The translations under genes and the position numbers were made by a program. From Takakia lepidozioides (Eukaryota > Streptophyta > Takakiopsida > Takakiales > Takakiaceae), in the NCBI GenBank assembly GCA_030704615.1, contig CM060731.1, positions 51,090,001 to 51,150,000 on the forward strand: DNA of 60,000 bases. Direction: 5' to 3'. Positions 34,301 through 46,400 of this stretch are shown here, one piece after another; positions within the stretch are counted from its first letter, which is position 1, and each line of letters opens with the position of its first letter. The notes under the pieces are model-generated. The model was not told where the DNA came from, did no database searches, and saw nothing but the letters and a program-made list of their open reading frames with translations.

Positions 34301-36004
34301 TTTTCTTTAGTATCCTATTCAGGCCCACTTATGTCTGTAAGATGACATTTGCTTTGTGCAGGTGTGTCAGATTGGCTCGGTTTGAGAATGACCGAACAAT
34401 CTCTTTCATACCTCCAGATGGGCCTTTCGATTTGATGACTTACCGCCTAAGTACACAGGTACACTTGCCTCAGATCAATGATTCTCCAGGAATGCCTTGA
34501 TTGGGTGCTCGAAATCAGTTAACTTGCAGCCATTTCAGACAGTCCTTCCCGGCCCTATAGATGACCATAATGTGTACATTGTACGAGTAACTTGGAGCTT
34601 CTAGCATTTGCTTTGAGGCCTGGTGTTGTCAGGTCGTAGGGTTTTGGGAGCCAACAGTCTGTCCCTATGTGGCATGCTCTAAAGGAAATCCCGTCCACAA
34701 AGTGAGGCGATTGTATGGGTTTCATCGGTGGCATAGGTGAGGCCCTTGATATGGGTCGAGGCGCAAGTTGAGCGACACTCCAGAAGTCGTGTAGAGTATA
34801 TGGTCAAAGCGCGCAGTCAGTTCAAGGAGCGCAGGTACTAATGACTTTTTTGATACTCCCCTCATTTCCAGTTCAAGGTTGCTGTGATGAAGTACTTTCT
34901 TTGAGACTTTTACCTGACATGGGAAGTACCAGCCATCAAGTTATTACATCTTTGAGCTTTTGTCACCCAGGGAGCAAGCACGTCGTTTTGTATTTACTGC
35001 GAAATTGGTCGTGTCACGTGAGTGCCTGTTGAGTTTGTAAAATTGCCTTGTTGTGGGTGTAATAGTACGGCTACCAATGTGGAGATTGACTTGCCAGTAT
35101 CGTCAGATGCCACAACCCCAGTAATTCGCACATCCATGGGCACTGCAGTTTATGCTCCAGAAAAGGATGCACTAATATGGAAAATAAAGTCGTTTGCCGG
35201 TGGAAAGGTACATCCTCTCTCTGGCCCTTGATTCCCTTAGTGTACCTTGGAAGTGTCCCCAGGTGTATGCATAACTACCTTAGTGGTTTACATTCATAGA
35301 AGTTGGTCTGAGCTGCTTATTATCGACGAGTGTTTGGAAGCTTTTGAGAGACTCGTTCTTTCTTCATCAAGAGTATTTCATTGAATCATGGTAGTCTGTC
35401 TTTATGCGGAAAATAAATTCAGATGTTCAATGACAGAGCCGTAAGTTGATTTTCATCCCTGAAAGCCCACGATGATCTCTCCTTGTGCACATTCAGAATA
35501 ATCTTGTTTGTCCGTTCTGGCTTGAAGTGTGAACCCATCAAAACTAGGAACTACAGGAGGTTCGTACAGTATGGAGGGTGCTGGATGTGATCTGATTTTG
35601 TTTCTATGGGGGCTTGATCACAGGAGTATATGTTGAGAGCGAAGTTTGCTCTGCCAAGCATTGAAGCCGAGGAGACTGCAGTCGGGAAGCGGCCACCTAT
35701 CCGTGTCAAATTTGAAATCCCTTATTTCACCGTTTCTGGCATTCAGGTGTACATTCTGATTGACCGCTTGCTATTGTAATTCAGTTGGTGTCTTTTGCGT
35801 TTCCTGTTTCCTCCTCTCAAAGGGATCCAAGCTTTTAACTTTCTATGCAATTTGCGGCTCAATGTGCGTTTCTGTTCCCATTGACTCGGTCTTGTGCAGG
35901 TTCGGTACCTCAAGATTATTGAGAAGAGTGGGTATCAGGCATTGCCTTGGGTGCGTTATATCACCACTGCTGGTGAGTACGAGCTGAGGCTGATCTCTGT
36001 GTAA
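31396..36004 (+). CDS. AP1M: AP-1 complex subunit mu (mu1 adaptin), complete 11-exon gene
   Basis: This is the medium chain of the AP-1 clathrin adaptor, which sorts YxxPhi-motif cargo at the trans-Golgi network and early endosome. Exons: 31396-31524, 31761-31907, 32159-32221, 32361-32537, 32731-32834, 33353-33460, 34362-34458, 34737-34834, 35066-35207, 35624-35746 and 35900-36004. They sum to 1293 bp, 430 codons plus TAA, and all phases agree; plant mu1 is about 428 residues. The longin-like N domain starts MAGAASAIYLLDMKGRVL, with QNCNAASLLLFLHRVV and FKHYFEELEEESLRDNFV. The mu homology domain runs from about residue 168 to EYELRLISV. F174, D176 and W413 fit the tyrosine-motif pocket. Intron 4 is GC-AG (GAG|GCAAGT), the others GT-AG. 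Introns 5 and 6 are longest; intron 5 carries repeats. It looks functional. Confidence 0.97.
32869..32962 (+). repeat. Partial duplicate of AP-1 mu exon 5 inside intron 5
   Basis: This block (TTCGGGTCAACAGCGATCGC onward to ACATATTTGAGGTAACA) repeats the end of exon 5 and its splice donor (about 32755-32850) with roughly 80 percent identity. It is frame-disrupted and carries a TGA. The copied donor TTTGAG|GTAACA is intact in sequence, so it is a potential decoy 5' splice site. Confidence 0.75.
32963..33265 (+). mobile_element. 5'-truncated LINE tail in AP-1 mu intron 5
   Basis: On the plus strand from about 32970 the frame reads CKNGCTKTEEHFFFYCPLYY, a zf-RVT knuckle (CxxxC, HxxxxC) typical of LINE ORF2 C termini. 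It is followed by about 200 bp of T-rich tail ending TTATAAAGTTCCATTTCATTGC. No RT domain remains. It differs from the two LINEs elsewhere in the window. Confidence 0.6.
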
Positions 36005-36049
36005 CTGCCATTGATATTATAAAGCTAGATAGATCCCGGGACAGCCGTC

Positions 36050-38580
36050 AACCTTGATGGGAGTGCGCTGGAAACGACCTTCCTTCACCTTATGGCCGGA
36101 AATTCGTGAAAAATAGCAAAGTGGGCTTTCTTGGAGCAATGATCCCTTAGTGTGGGAGATTTGGAATTTCAAGTGTTTTTTTTAACATAGAATTCATGAA
36201 AAGAAAAAAAATTATATTTTGTGGAATGTTATGGAATTTGAAGTACTTTTGGTAGCTGGAAATTCATGGAAAATAGCAAAGTGAGCTTTCCTGGAGCAAT
36301 GATTGGCCCTTCATTTGTCTTTTGTGCACGTGGATGTAAATTGGGCTTTTTTTAAATATTGGCATTCATTTTTAAGTCTCGGCCGTAGGTCCAAATTGTG
36401 TGAAACCAAGTCGGTGCACCCCTAAGTACTCATCGAGGGCTTTCCAACATTAAAATCGTGGCCAGAGGCCCCGCGATTTTGGTACTGTTGGAAAGCCCTT
36501 GATGAGTACTTAGGGTTGCACCGACTTGGTTTCACAAAATTTGGATGTATGGGGCGGGAATTATAGAAATATGAACAATTTTGGTTGCTGAAAATTCAAA
36601 TTGCACTTGGATACATAGGGGATTGCACTTGGAATTAGATGACATTGGACACTTTGGCCAACGGCACATGCTATCCTAGTCAATATATGAAGCGAGGTAA
36701 TTTGTTTGTTTGTTTTATTTTGTTTTGTAGCATCGTTGAGATCTCCCAAACCGCCAAGCCCTAGCCCTCGTGCTTGGTCTTGTTGCAAAGCCCTTGATGA
36801 GGAGGGGTGCACCGGCTTGGTCTCATGATTTTTGGACCCGCGGTGTGGGAGCTATGGAATTTCAAGTACTTTTGGTCGTCGAAAATTCATGAAAAATAGC
36901 AAAGTGGGCTTTCCTGGGACAATGATTGGCCCGAGACTTATGGAATTATGAACAATTCTGGTTGCTGAAAAATTGAACTAAATTACAAATCAAGTATTGG
37001 AAGGACACTGGAGGTTGCACTTGGGCCACGATAGAGGCCACAAGGCAGGTAGATTGTGGAAACCACACCCATTTTTTGCATACTTGCAAAGAGCACCCTT
37101 GCTGCAGGCTTAACGATTTTAGTACCGTTTGAAAGCCCTCGATGATTTTTGGACCTACACTATGGGAGATGTGGAATTTCAAGTATTTTTGGTAGGAGGA
37201 AATTGGGGAAAAATAGCAAAGTGGGCTTTCTTGGGACAATGATTGGATATATTACTACTCAATAAATTCGTGGAAAATCAATTCTTCACACATGGGCCTT
37301 GACATAGGACATACCGTAGTCGGCATGCTGATTCGGCAGTAAATAATTAGAAATGAACATGCCTAATAAATAAGTGAAATTTTTAAAAAAAAACTATCAA
37401 AATTTGAAATTTCATAAAGAAATGCCTAAGATCTCAAACAAACTACTCAAAGATGTTTCCAGGCACAAAATATTTTCCTAGAGCTTGTGGTGCTTTAGCT
37501 CTGAGAAATCCTAGAATAATTGGCTGAACAATCACTGCATTTAATGATTGGCCAGATGCTCTCATGGCTCTTAACAACCCACATAATTTTTTTTTTACCA
37601 CATACAGAAGATAGAGCAAGTTCATGCTGGGAGTCACCGCCGAATTACTTAAAATCTCCGCATGGCATTGCCGTGAAATCTAGAAACTTCCTTAAGTTAT
37701 GTTGGAGTGTTTCATTGTAAGGAAAATAACTATTCGGCACTTCACTGCCGGATCAGCCTGCCGACTACAGTAGTTGGATACAAAGGGGATTGCACTTGAC
37801 ACTTGGGCCAACGGCACAGGCTACACTAGTAACTGATGATAATGTCATTTTTTAATTTTCCTCTCTTGTCTACAATTGAAAATGTATATTGATTATTTTT
37901 TATTTTTTTTGTAGTGTTGAGATGTCCAAAACTGCGGGGCCAGCCCTGGTGCTTCGTACCATTCTATGAGGAGTGGTGCACCGGCTTGGTTTCATGATTT
38001 TTGGACCTACGGTGTGGGAGATATGGAGTTTCAAGTACTTTTGGTCGCTGGAAATCCGTGAAAAATAGCAAAGTGGGCTTTCCTGGAACAATGATTGGAT
38101 ATATTATATATTATTACTCAATAAAGTCATGGAATAAAATAAATTGGTTTTACAAGATATGAAGCAAGATAGTTTATTTGTTTTGTTTTGTTTGTCGCGT
38201 GGAGATCTCCCAAACTGCAGGGTCTGTGGCCGCAATTTTAGTACCGTTGGAAAGCCCTCCATGAGTAGGGGTGCACCGATTTTTTATTTTATTTTATTTA
38301 TTAAGGGAAACACCTGGGAGTGACTTGGTTTCATAAAATTTGGATCTATGGGTTGGAGAGTTATGGAATTATTATGAACAATTTTGGTCATTGGAAATTC
38401 AACTAAATTGCACTTGGACTTCAAAATTTCACTGGAAACTTGTGCCAACGGCACATGCTACCTTAGTTTATTGGCTATTCTTTATTCTAAAGAGGAGACT
38501 AAGCCCTTCTTGTGGCTTCCCTGGGTGTCACCTCCTCTCCTTTGTTGGCTTATGAAGAATAAATGGATGAATTTTTAAGT
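36050..38580. repeat. Degenerate dispersed repeat field
   Basis: The block GAAATTC(G/A)TG(A/G)AAAATAGCAAAGTG then GGCTTTC(C/T)T(T/G)G and CAATGAT recurs near 36100, 36258, 36885, 37198 and 38052. A second block, TACCGTTGGAAAGCCC then GATGAG, recurs near 36483, 37123 and 38241 and in a partial form near 36783. TTGGTTTCA(T/C) then TTTGGA(C/T)CTA(C/T)GG recurs near 36525, 36815, 37986 and 38325. The pieces keep roughly the same order, suggesting a decayed tandem of about 300-400 bp units. No coding content is seen. Confidence 0.7.
36386..36545. repeat. Long hairpin, about 70-bp arms
   Basis: The left arm (CCAAATTGTGTGAAACCAAG, 36390 onward) is complementary to the right arm ending CTTGGTTTCACAAAATTTGG at 36544. 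Pairing covers GTCGGTGCACCC, TAAGTACTCATC and GGGCTTTCCAAC with few mismatches and a short centre (ATCGTGGCCAGAGGCCCCGCGAT, itself partly palindromic). It could be a foldback MITE or a source of small RNA. Confidence 0.8.
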
Positions 38581-39600
38581 TTATTATGGATGAGAATAGA
38601 TTTCGCTAACAAGAGGAGCGGATAACAGTGATGTCATGGGTTGATCCTAAACAGTAGTCAAACTGTCATAAGTGGCCATGGTCCAATTCTGTCAAGTTTG
38701 TGATTGTGAAAGACGGTTAGCCAATCTAACCTTCTGCATACTCACACAAGCATGTGCAGATCCTTTGAAGGAACCAATCGGACTCATTTTTGGGACCTCT
38801 TGAACGTGTGTGCTGAACACAACTGTTTTGGAGCTAATATGCATGAGTGGTATTATGGCACATTGTTTTTAGGGTGTAAAAAAGTCTTGGATCTTTTATT
38901 CTATCATTTCTGTTCTTGCCTACCCTGCATGTGTCTAGAGACCAATCAAGCAGTCTCTCTTCCTTTCAGATTGAGCACACACACTCAAACAAAAATATTG
39001 CCTATGTGTCTCTCAAGCATTTCCACATGCATTTCAGTATTGCCAGTGTTGTCCTGACGTCAGATAGGAGTATCTAGGTAGCGCTCACCATGAAGGTGTG
39101 CACTGGAGTCTTTCCAGAAGTTATTCTAAAGACAATTAGATATAAACTCCATTGTCTATGGGGTTTGCCTAGCAAGACAAGGATCATAGTTTGAGTCTCC
39201 ACAACCGTACAAACTCTTGTGTCTTATGATTTGGAAATAACGTATACTCACACTCCTTAAATGTGTGCAGGTCAACTTTAACATCAAGCAAGGCAAGATG
39301 TAGTGGCTGGGTGATTTTTGGGGCAGCTGTTGTAGGTTTGTGTATGTTCTCAGCCCTTGTGCTGACTTTCCACTCAGAAGAGAGGTGCGTATTGTGTGGA
39401 AGAAGCTCACTGGACATGTTTTGCAATGTACGCACAAGGTTGCAACCAAAAGCCCTGGTGAAGTTTCTGGTTGTGGGCGACTGAGGTCGAAATGGGAAGT
39501 ACAACCAGACATTTGTGGCGGAGCAGGTGCAGACTTTTCAACTTTTAGCATAGTTGAAGAATGAGACACGGCCTTGGTTTGTAGAAGGTCCAGCAAATGG
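38581..39600. other. No recognisable gene
   Basis: A minus-strand frame at 39596-39156 (146 codons) overlaps equally long plus-strand frames, and none shows a known motif. I treat it as non-coding or an unrecognised transposon part. Confidence 0.35.
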
Positions 39601-39602
39601 TA

Positions 39603-40470
39603 TGGGAAAGAAAGAAGAAACTTAAAAGGGTGTTAGAAGAATGCCCCGAGGGAAAGAGGCTGAAATAGAAGTGGCCAGTGTGACTGGCCGAGCACATCTA
39701 TGTAGACAGATTTTGTCCATCGACTGCAAAGCATAATACAGACGGAAGTAATTCATTAGCTTTGGTAGCCTGAGACTCATTGAGTTGATGAACTGGCCTC
39801 AAAAAACTACCTTGAAGCTTTTATTAATCGATCGAATGTGACTTCACAACTCCGTTCTTTACATGTAAGTGTCATGAAGAAACTGCTACATGAGTGTACT
39901 TGAAAATGAAAGATTCTGTTCCAATCACGGGGAACAATCACGGGCAGTGTTCTATTGGGTGCGTTGTGGTTATCTCCAGGCTGTGCTTGCCAGTCAAGTT
40001 AAGTCAGGTGAATGGTTGAGTCTGCAACAATGTCTTGCCTCTTCCCTTGTGAATGAAGAGGGAGAAGATCATGTGGTTGCACAGGTTCTCCTCACTGGCT
40101 TGCTTTTGCTCTGATATACAACAGCTGTGGACTAAGTCAACCCAATTTCTGCCACATTCAAACAAAATATCGGCCATATTAACCATGTTAGATGCATTGT
40201 CCGTGCACACTTGGACAATTTTATCAGCTCCAATTTTATCGATGAAACTTGTCAACAACCCTGCTTGATAACGTGCATCTTTTATCTCCCCGCTTGTGTC
40301 AACGGATCCCAAAAATTGTTCCCCCGCAGGACAGACCAGCATGACATTGAACAGTGGTCGATTAGAAACAGAACTCCAACCGTCCACTAATCATAAAACA
40401 AAACTGTACAATACAGAAGGTATGGAACAATACATAAAGTTGCACTACAAGATCCGTCGTTTAGTACCGT
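39603..40470 (-). mobile_element. hAT-type transposon segment, copy A
   Basis: This segment is repeated at 41097-41745. Shared blocks include AAAGGGTGTTAG, GCCCCGAGGGAAAGAGGCTGA, CTCATTGAGTTGATGAACTGG and TCATAAAACAAAACTGTACA. Copy A contains an exon with DUF659 similarity (40388-40145) that copy B lacks. Termini and target duplication were not identified. Confidence 0.7.
40145..40388 (-). pseudogene. hAT transposase DUF659 exon
   Basis: The minus strand, after an acceptor TGATTAG, reads DGWSSVSNRPLFNVMLVCPA, FLGSVDTSGEIKDA, and IVQVCTDNASNMVNMADILF. DGW, VDxS and QVxTDNAxN are hallmarks of the DUF659 region in plant hAT-like transposases, which includes part of the catalytic fold. It appears as a single exon; the rest of the transposase (BED finger, hATC dimerisation region) is not seen nearby. 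It is a fragment, not a working gene. Confidence 0.85.
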
Positions 40471-41096
40471 GGTTCAAGATCTAATCTCTGCGAAGGTCTT
40501 CACTTCGCCTTCAAGTTTTGAAAGACGCATATGTGTGGATTTGTCATTGAGATGTTTCGACAGACCTTGAAGTTTGCTATTGCACTCCTGAAGAGAGGCC
40601 CGCAAAGCGATGTCCTGAACTCACATATTGTTCTCCAAGTCTGCGTCTCTGTCTGTCATGCGCTTCTGCCAATCTTTGTCCAAGGAAGCCATGCGCTTCT
40701 CCCAGTCTTTATTAAGAGAAGCCATCCGCGTCTCCCAATCTTTGTCTAGGGAAGCCAACCGCTCCTCCGAGTCATTGTCTCGGGCAGCGAGCACTTGCTG
40801 CAGAGTCTCCTCCGAGATGCATTTCGTTTGTAAGATGGTGATTTGGTCCCGAAGCGTTTGAACATCAGCACTCCTTGTGGAATACTGACGCAAAGGAGAG
40901 GCCTGTTGAGAAATAGGGGCAGGAAGAAGAAGCATATGGGAATCAGGTCGGGGTGAGGGAGACGGGGAGTCTGCCTCGTCACCAACCGTCCTTTGGCGTT
41001 TGGAGGACGTCATGGTGTGGTGGAGGCGGCGCTAGCGCGCCAACGCGCGTGAGCGCAGCGCCAACGTGCTACCGCGCGCGCGCGCGAGAGAGAGAA
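40471..41096 (-). pseudogene. Coiled-coil frame with 11-residue repeats next to the hAT exon
   Basis: The minus-strand frame from an ATG at 41013 to 40621 (130 codons) starts MTSSKRQRTVGDEADSPSPS. It contains a basic, Ser/Pro-rich head, then four tandem 11-residue units of the form MASLDKDWEKR, a probable coiled coil. It lies directly upstream of the DUF659 exon in the same orientation and may be the first exon of the same hAT gene or a captured fragment. A (CG)n tract, CGCGCGCGCGCG, lies near 41073. Confidence 0.45.
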
Positions 41097-41745
41097 ACGA
41101 GAGAGAAGAAACTTAAAAGGGTGTTAGCAGAATGCCCCGAGGGAAAGAGGCTGAGATAGAAGTGGCCAGTGTGACTGGCTGAGCACATCTGTGCAGACAA
41201 ACTTTGTCCATTGACAGCAAAGCAGAATACAGACGGAAGTAACTCATTAGCTTTGGTAGCCTGAGACTCATTGAGTTGATGAACTGGCCTCAGAAAGCCA
41301 CCTTGAAGCTTTAGACATTAATTGATCGAATGTGACTTCACAACTCCGTTCTTTACATGTAAGTGTGAAGAAACTGCTACATGAGTGTACATGAAAATGA
41401 AAGATTTTGTTCCAATCACGGGGAGACAATGTTCTATTGGGTGCTTTGTGGTTGTCTGCAGGCTGTGCTTGCCAGTCAGGTTAAGTCAGGTGAAGGGTTG
41501 AGTCTGCAGCAATGTCTTGCCTCTTCCCTTATGAATGAAGAGGGAGAAGATCATGTGGTTGCAGAGGTCATCCTCGCTGCCTTGCTTTTGCTCTGATATA
41601 CAACAGCTATGGACTAAGTCGACCCAATTTCTGCCACATTCAAACTGTAACTGTCCACTAATCATAAAACAAAACTGTACAATACAGAAGGTATGGAACA
41701 ATACGTAAGGTTGCACTACAAGATCCGTCGTTTGTACCTTCCTTC
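41097..41745 (-). mobile_element. hAT-type transposon segment, copy B (core deleted)
   Basis: Direct-repeat partner of 39603-40470, about 85-90 percent similar by eye. The stretch corresponding to 40156-40379, the DUF659 core, is absent: CACATTCAAAC runs directly into TGTAACTGTCCACTAATC. Flanking blocks are retained on both sides. Confidence 0.75.
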
Positions 41746-43433
41746 AAGATCTACACGACAGCGCTACCTTTGAAGCTCCATTGAGTTTCTTGCCATATCT
41801 GCGTGAATCCGTTTGTTTACTCCATCCTTTTGAGTGTCTGGAATCTGTCGATTGAAAAACTATGTGCTCTGTAGTACGTATGTTTTGCTTCTAGGAGTAC
41901 TGTCCAAGCGTCTGGAAATTTTCTTCCAGATGTTTTTGTTTTGGTGGGAGGACGAGTTGATATATACGTCTTGTGGCTCCAAGCTAGAATTTATGCCATG
42001 GAATCATCTCGCAGCAGCATGTGTCACTTTTATGATATATGAGCTCTCACTTTTGGGGGTGACCCTGATGGTATCATGCCAAAGGTATGTGGTGATGATG
42101 GACTCATATACTCTAATGAAGGACTCTATTTGGGACTCTAACGTAGCTCCATCTTGGTTGATCCCAAAGGCCGTCTTCAAAAGCTCAATACATGTATGCA
42201 GACAATACAATTGAGAGGCAAGAAGAATCTCAAAATGGCTGTGCAGTATTGAGTGAATTCAGGAGTCAGAGGTTTAGTGACGTGCTGTAACTAATGACGC
42301 GACGAAGAAGGACTTTGAGCTCCGGAGGAGTCGGTGTCTCTGTCGACACCCTCATAAGGATTACCTACATCCTACCCAATTCACCAGATGCCTCAGTAAC
42401 GTGCAGGGAAGAGTGCTTCGCCTGCCACGCAGATCAGCACTTAGTTGCCAGCCTTTCGACAACTCGACCTGTGCTTGTGGACAGATTAATCACACGTTGC
42501 CAGCCCTGAAAGCATGAGTAGAGGCGCGACCGATTGCCCATCTGAGCAATACAGCATCTATCTTATGAAATGTGAAAACTTGCTGCAGCTTGTCAGACCA
42601 CATTGGCAAGCTCAAGAAATCGAAACGTCCACAGAGATTGCCCAAATTTCCGTAATGCTTGCTGCCGAAACGAAAATTAACACCTGTTCACTCGGGACCC
42701 ATCCTGTGAAGTCCCGAGTTCGGTTTAGAGAGACGAGAGTTTACATTCAAAGAGTCGTACAGACTGTGATTGCCCTCTGCATGGTGGAGGGCAAAGCGAC
42801 CACGACTCTACGGAGAGAACTCGCCTAATGCCCGCTCACCGTTCTTTGTGCTGGAATTCTGCCGTCGTGGGCTGCCCACTTTGAGGCGGCGGCATACTGA
42901 ATAGACCTCTGAAAAAATGACCAGAGCTAAGGTGGGCGTGTGGCGGCAGAGGGAAAGGCGTCCGCAACTTAGTGGATTCAGGCATGGATCCACGCACTTC
43001 GCTCGTGGATCCGAGAAGTCTCCGAGAAAAATGGAAAAAGAAGATTCAAAAGACACTAGTGCACATTGTAAGAACGAAAAGGAAGAAGCGGACTGGAACT
43101 GTCCTCTTATTAAGGTTCCATGCCAGTTGACCTCGAAGTTGAAGTCTCTCAGGAGCTAGCATATGTCTGCATCCGTAACGATCCGTAAGTACCGTGTCGG
43201 AAAGAAACAATTTTGCAGCAGATATGGCGCTTGCAGGCTCTCTCGATTGTAATCCCGGCCTTGGTCCAGTTGCTATTGTTTTCCAAATTATCCTTATATA
43301 TGATGCCCATCCCTGCGACTCTTTCAAATACGAGTTGCGACATTCACTCCATCGGACGCACCAGGAGTCGAGTCAAGTTCTTCTTCTGTCTTGGCTGGCA
43401 ATACTTATCTGGAGTTCTAGTGCTGGATAGAGT
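41746..43433. other. No recognisable gene; upstream region of polygalacturonase
   Basis: Short frames only, without family motifs. An in-frame TAG lies immediately upstream (43428-43430) of the polygalacturonase ATG. Inverted pair GGATCCACG...CGTGGATCC at 42985-43012 is a small hairpin. Confidence 0.35.
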
Positions 43434-46400
43434 ATGACGTCGACCAAAACACATGCAGAGATATCCAGTTTGAAGAATTTAATGAATCTGGCAAGCCAAA
43501 CAGCTAGGCTTGGAACGCTCTTCGTCAACTGCTCAACTCTGAGGCTTCTAGTTATGAGCATTTTGCTTCATAGTAGCCTTGCTGCAATAACATTGCGAGG
43601 ACAAGGGGGGTCAGGAGCGTATCTTATGGATGCCACGGCCATGATTTTTGAGCAGATTGTTCATCTGAAGCAAGATACAGTATTTTCTTACGCGGCCAGC
43701 GACCCAGTTGGTGCACTCTTGGAACCAGGCCGCGACCAGGGTGGTGGTCCTCGTGTTCCAGGCCCTGGCCTAAACGTGGGTGCCACAACGTACAGTGTGC
43801 TCTCAGCAGGAGCAGTTGGTGATGGCGTAACCGATGACACAAATGTAAGGCTTTCAATTGGCCTTCGTTCATATACAGCCATGCCGTGTTATACATTGTA
43901 CTTCACATTCCTGCTCCATTTCTGACTAGCGATGCTGGAACCCAACACACTGACAAACAGATTTAGCAAGAAATTTTATTATCAGCTACAGTTAGAATTT
44001 CCAAGCATTACAGTCGGATCGACTTCTTGACCTCTAACGCTGTGAATTTAAGTGACAGCTTGAAAGTGTGGATGCAGGCATTTCTATCAGCATGGGCGTC
44101 TGCATGTAAGGTTCAGAATGCGATAGTTAAGGTGCCATCAGGTCACGACTATTTAGTGTCTCCCACCACCTTTTCTGGTCCTTGCCAGTCGAACTTACTT
44201 GTCCAGGTATAACAATATAACCTGAAGATTTCGAAGTACTTGAAACTTAGGGTGGGGGGGTGGGATTTCTTAAGATATTCATCATCCCTGATTGCAAGCG
44301 CGCTCTACACTTAATTCAGTACCTCCATTTAGTTGTATGCTGTTGATTAGGATATGTCCAGGCTTCACGGCAGTGTACATCTAATCTCCGAGTTGTAGGC
44401 TCCCAGGCATTTTGGCTCTCCTCTTCGACTGATCGGCCAAAATTTCCTGAATATTTAGACCCGCCTGAATTTGACGTTGACTTCCTCGGATTGTGGTATA
44501 AGTCGAATTTCCTGTAGGTACTTGCAGCACCTGGGCGGAGTTCATTGAAATGCCGAAAAGGATCACAACATGAGATTCTTGCGGATTTGTGCTTGTACTA
44601 ACTATTAGAGTCTTTCTACATCAAGACTCTCATATTCTGTAACTGATCGCAAGGTGGATGGGGTCATACTAGCACCTGAAGCCGTAAGTGCTTGGGATGA
44701 CGTGAACGTCGCATACTGGCTACTGTTCACCAAACTTCAGGATTTCACCATACAGGGCAGCGGAACTTTTAATGGACGTGGTCAAAATTGGTGGACATGT
44801 AAAAATGACGGAGAATGCTCCCAGGCCCCAACTGTAAGTACTATATTTTAAAACCGATCTTCTCTGGACAGATGGAATCCATAATAATCAGATTGAACAG
44901 GATATGATCGATAGATCATGTAGCATTTCTAAATATTCCCCTACTTATCTCTTGTCACGAAAGTCTCGCAGAGATCCAGCTTTTCCGTAACTCAGTCACG
45001 AAATCATGTGCATGGAACAAGAATGTTTTTCTAAACAGTCTTCACATGCACCTGGATTTCCGGCGACTGCAGGCACTAACTATCTCACATAGCGCCAACG
45101 TTGCGGTCAAGCAAGTAACGTTTTTGAACAGCCAGCAAATTCACCTCCAATTTTCCGTTTGCACCACCGCTCTGGCAAACAGTGTCACTATACAAGCGCC
45201 TGCCGATAGCCCAAACACCGACGGAATCCATGTATCAGGCTCTACAGCTGTGACAATACAAAGCTGTTCTATCACTACTGGTATTAAAAAAAAAATCGTT
45301 TCCTGTCGTTTCTGAATCTCCTGAAGTCATCATTTTCCATGTTGATCGACTAAACCCTTATAACTTTGGGTCGCATTCGTGATCTATTGCAGGAGATGAT
45401 TGTGTTTCAGTAGTGTCATCAGCTCACAATATAGCCGTCGAGGATACATACTGTGGGCCAGGCTGTCATGGACTTAGGTAAAAATTCTTTGAGCTCTCTC
45501 TCCTGCCCCACCTTGCTCAGTTTTTTTTCCAGCATTTCCCAAACTAACTCGAAAATATCCGTTGCACGATTTTCCAAACCGTTGATCAGTTCGAACTTCG
45601 CAGCCATCTTGGATCTAAAAAGTAACCTAAATTATCTATTCATTCAAGAGTACGTTGACCACTTGAGTAGCTAGCATATTGGTTGCGCCATCTTCACAGA
45701 TCTTTTGAGCACATGTTGGATTATCTGATGTGCAGCGTGGGAAGCCTCGGAGAAGATGGATCAAATTCAAACGTCTCGCAAGTACTTTTCCAGAATTCTG
45801 TGCTGGATGGCACAACAAATGGCGCGAGAATCAAGACATGGCAGGTATGTTCACACTGCTTCAGGTGTAAAGTTTGAAATTGCAATACCCATGAAACTAC
45901 TCGTATCTCACAAAACGTGCGGGTTCGTATCTAGGAATGACGATACCCCTACTTACGTACCTACCTATTGCGGTTCGTTGAAAAATGCACCATATATCTT
46001 ACCTGAACGATGAATCGTTTCTATATACGGGTATACTTTATTCTCCTCTTGTAGTGCACGAGAATCTAATGTTCAAGTTGCATGTACCGATCTTGACTTC
46101 TATCACTGCACTTCAGACTCATGTATTAAGAATCGAATTTCCAGCTCGGTTGGTTAGGGTCGCGCAGTATTTCATGAAAATCAACGTACATGTATATTGG
46201 AGATTCATGACGTGTGTTGGAGCGATGTGCAGGGAGGTTCCGGGATTGCCCAGAACATCGTGTATCGGAATATCCACATGATCAATGTGTCAAACCCCAT
46301 TGTCATCAATCAAAACTACTGCGATGCTCGATCGAGTGCACCCTGCGAGGCCTCGGTACAGTCCCTGCACTCTTCTACTCGAGATCGGAGCTTCCAGCTG

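Noticed and set aside
31396-36004. AP-1 mu as a retrocopy or pseudogene
   Set aside because: Eleven exons with consistent phases, complete termini and no internal stop argue for a functional parental gene.
39156-39596. 146-codon minus-strand frame as a gene
   Set aside because: Overlapping open frames exist on the other strand and no motif is recognisable in any of them.
44692-44698. GTAAGT inside polygalacturonase exon 3 as a splice donor
   Set aside because: Reading through keeps the conserved AWDD..WLLF segment in frame; splicing there would lose it.
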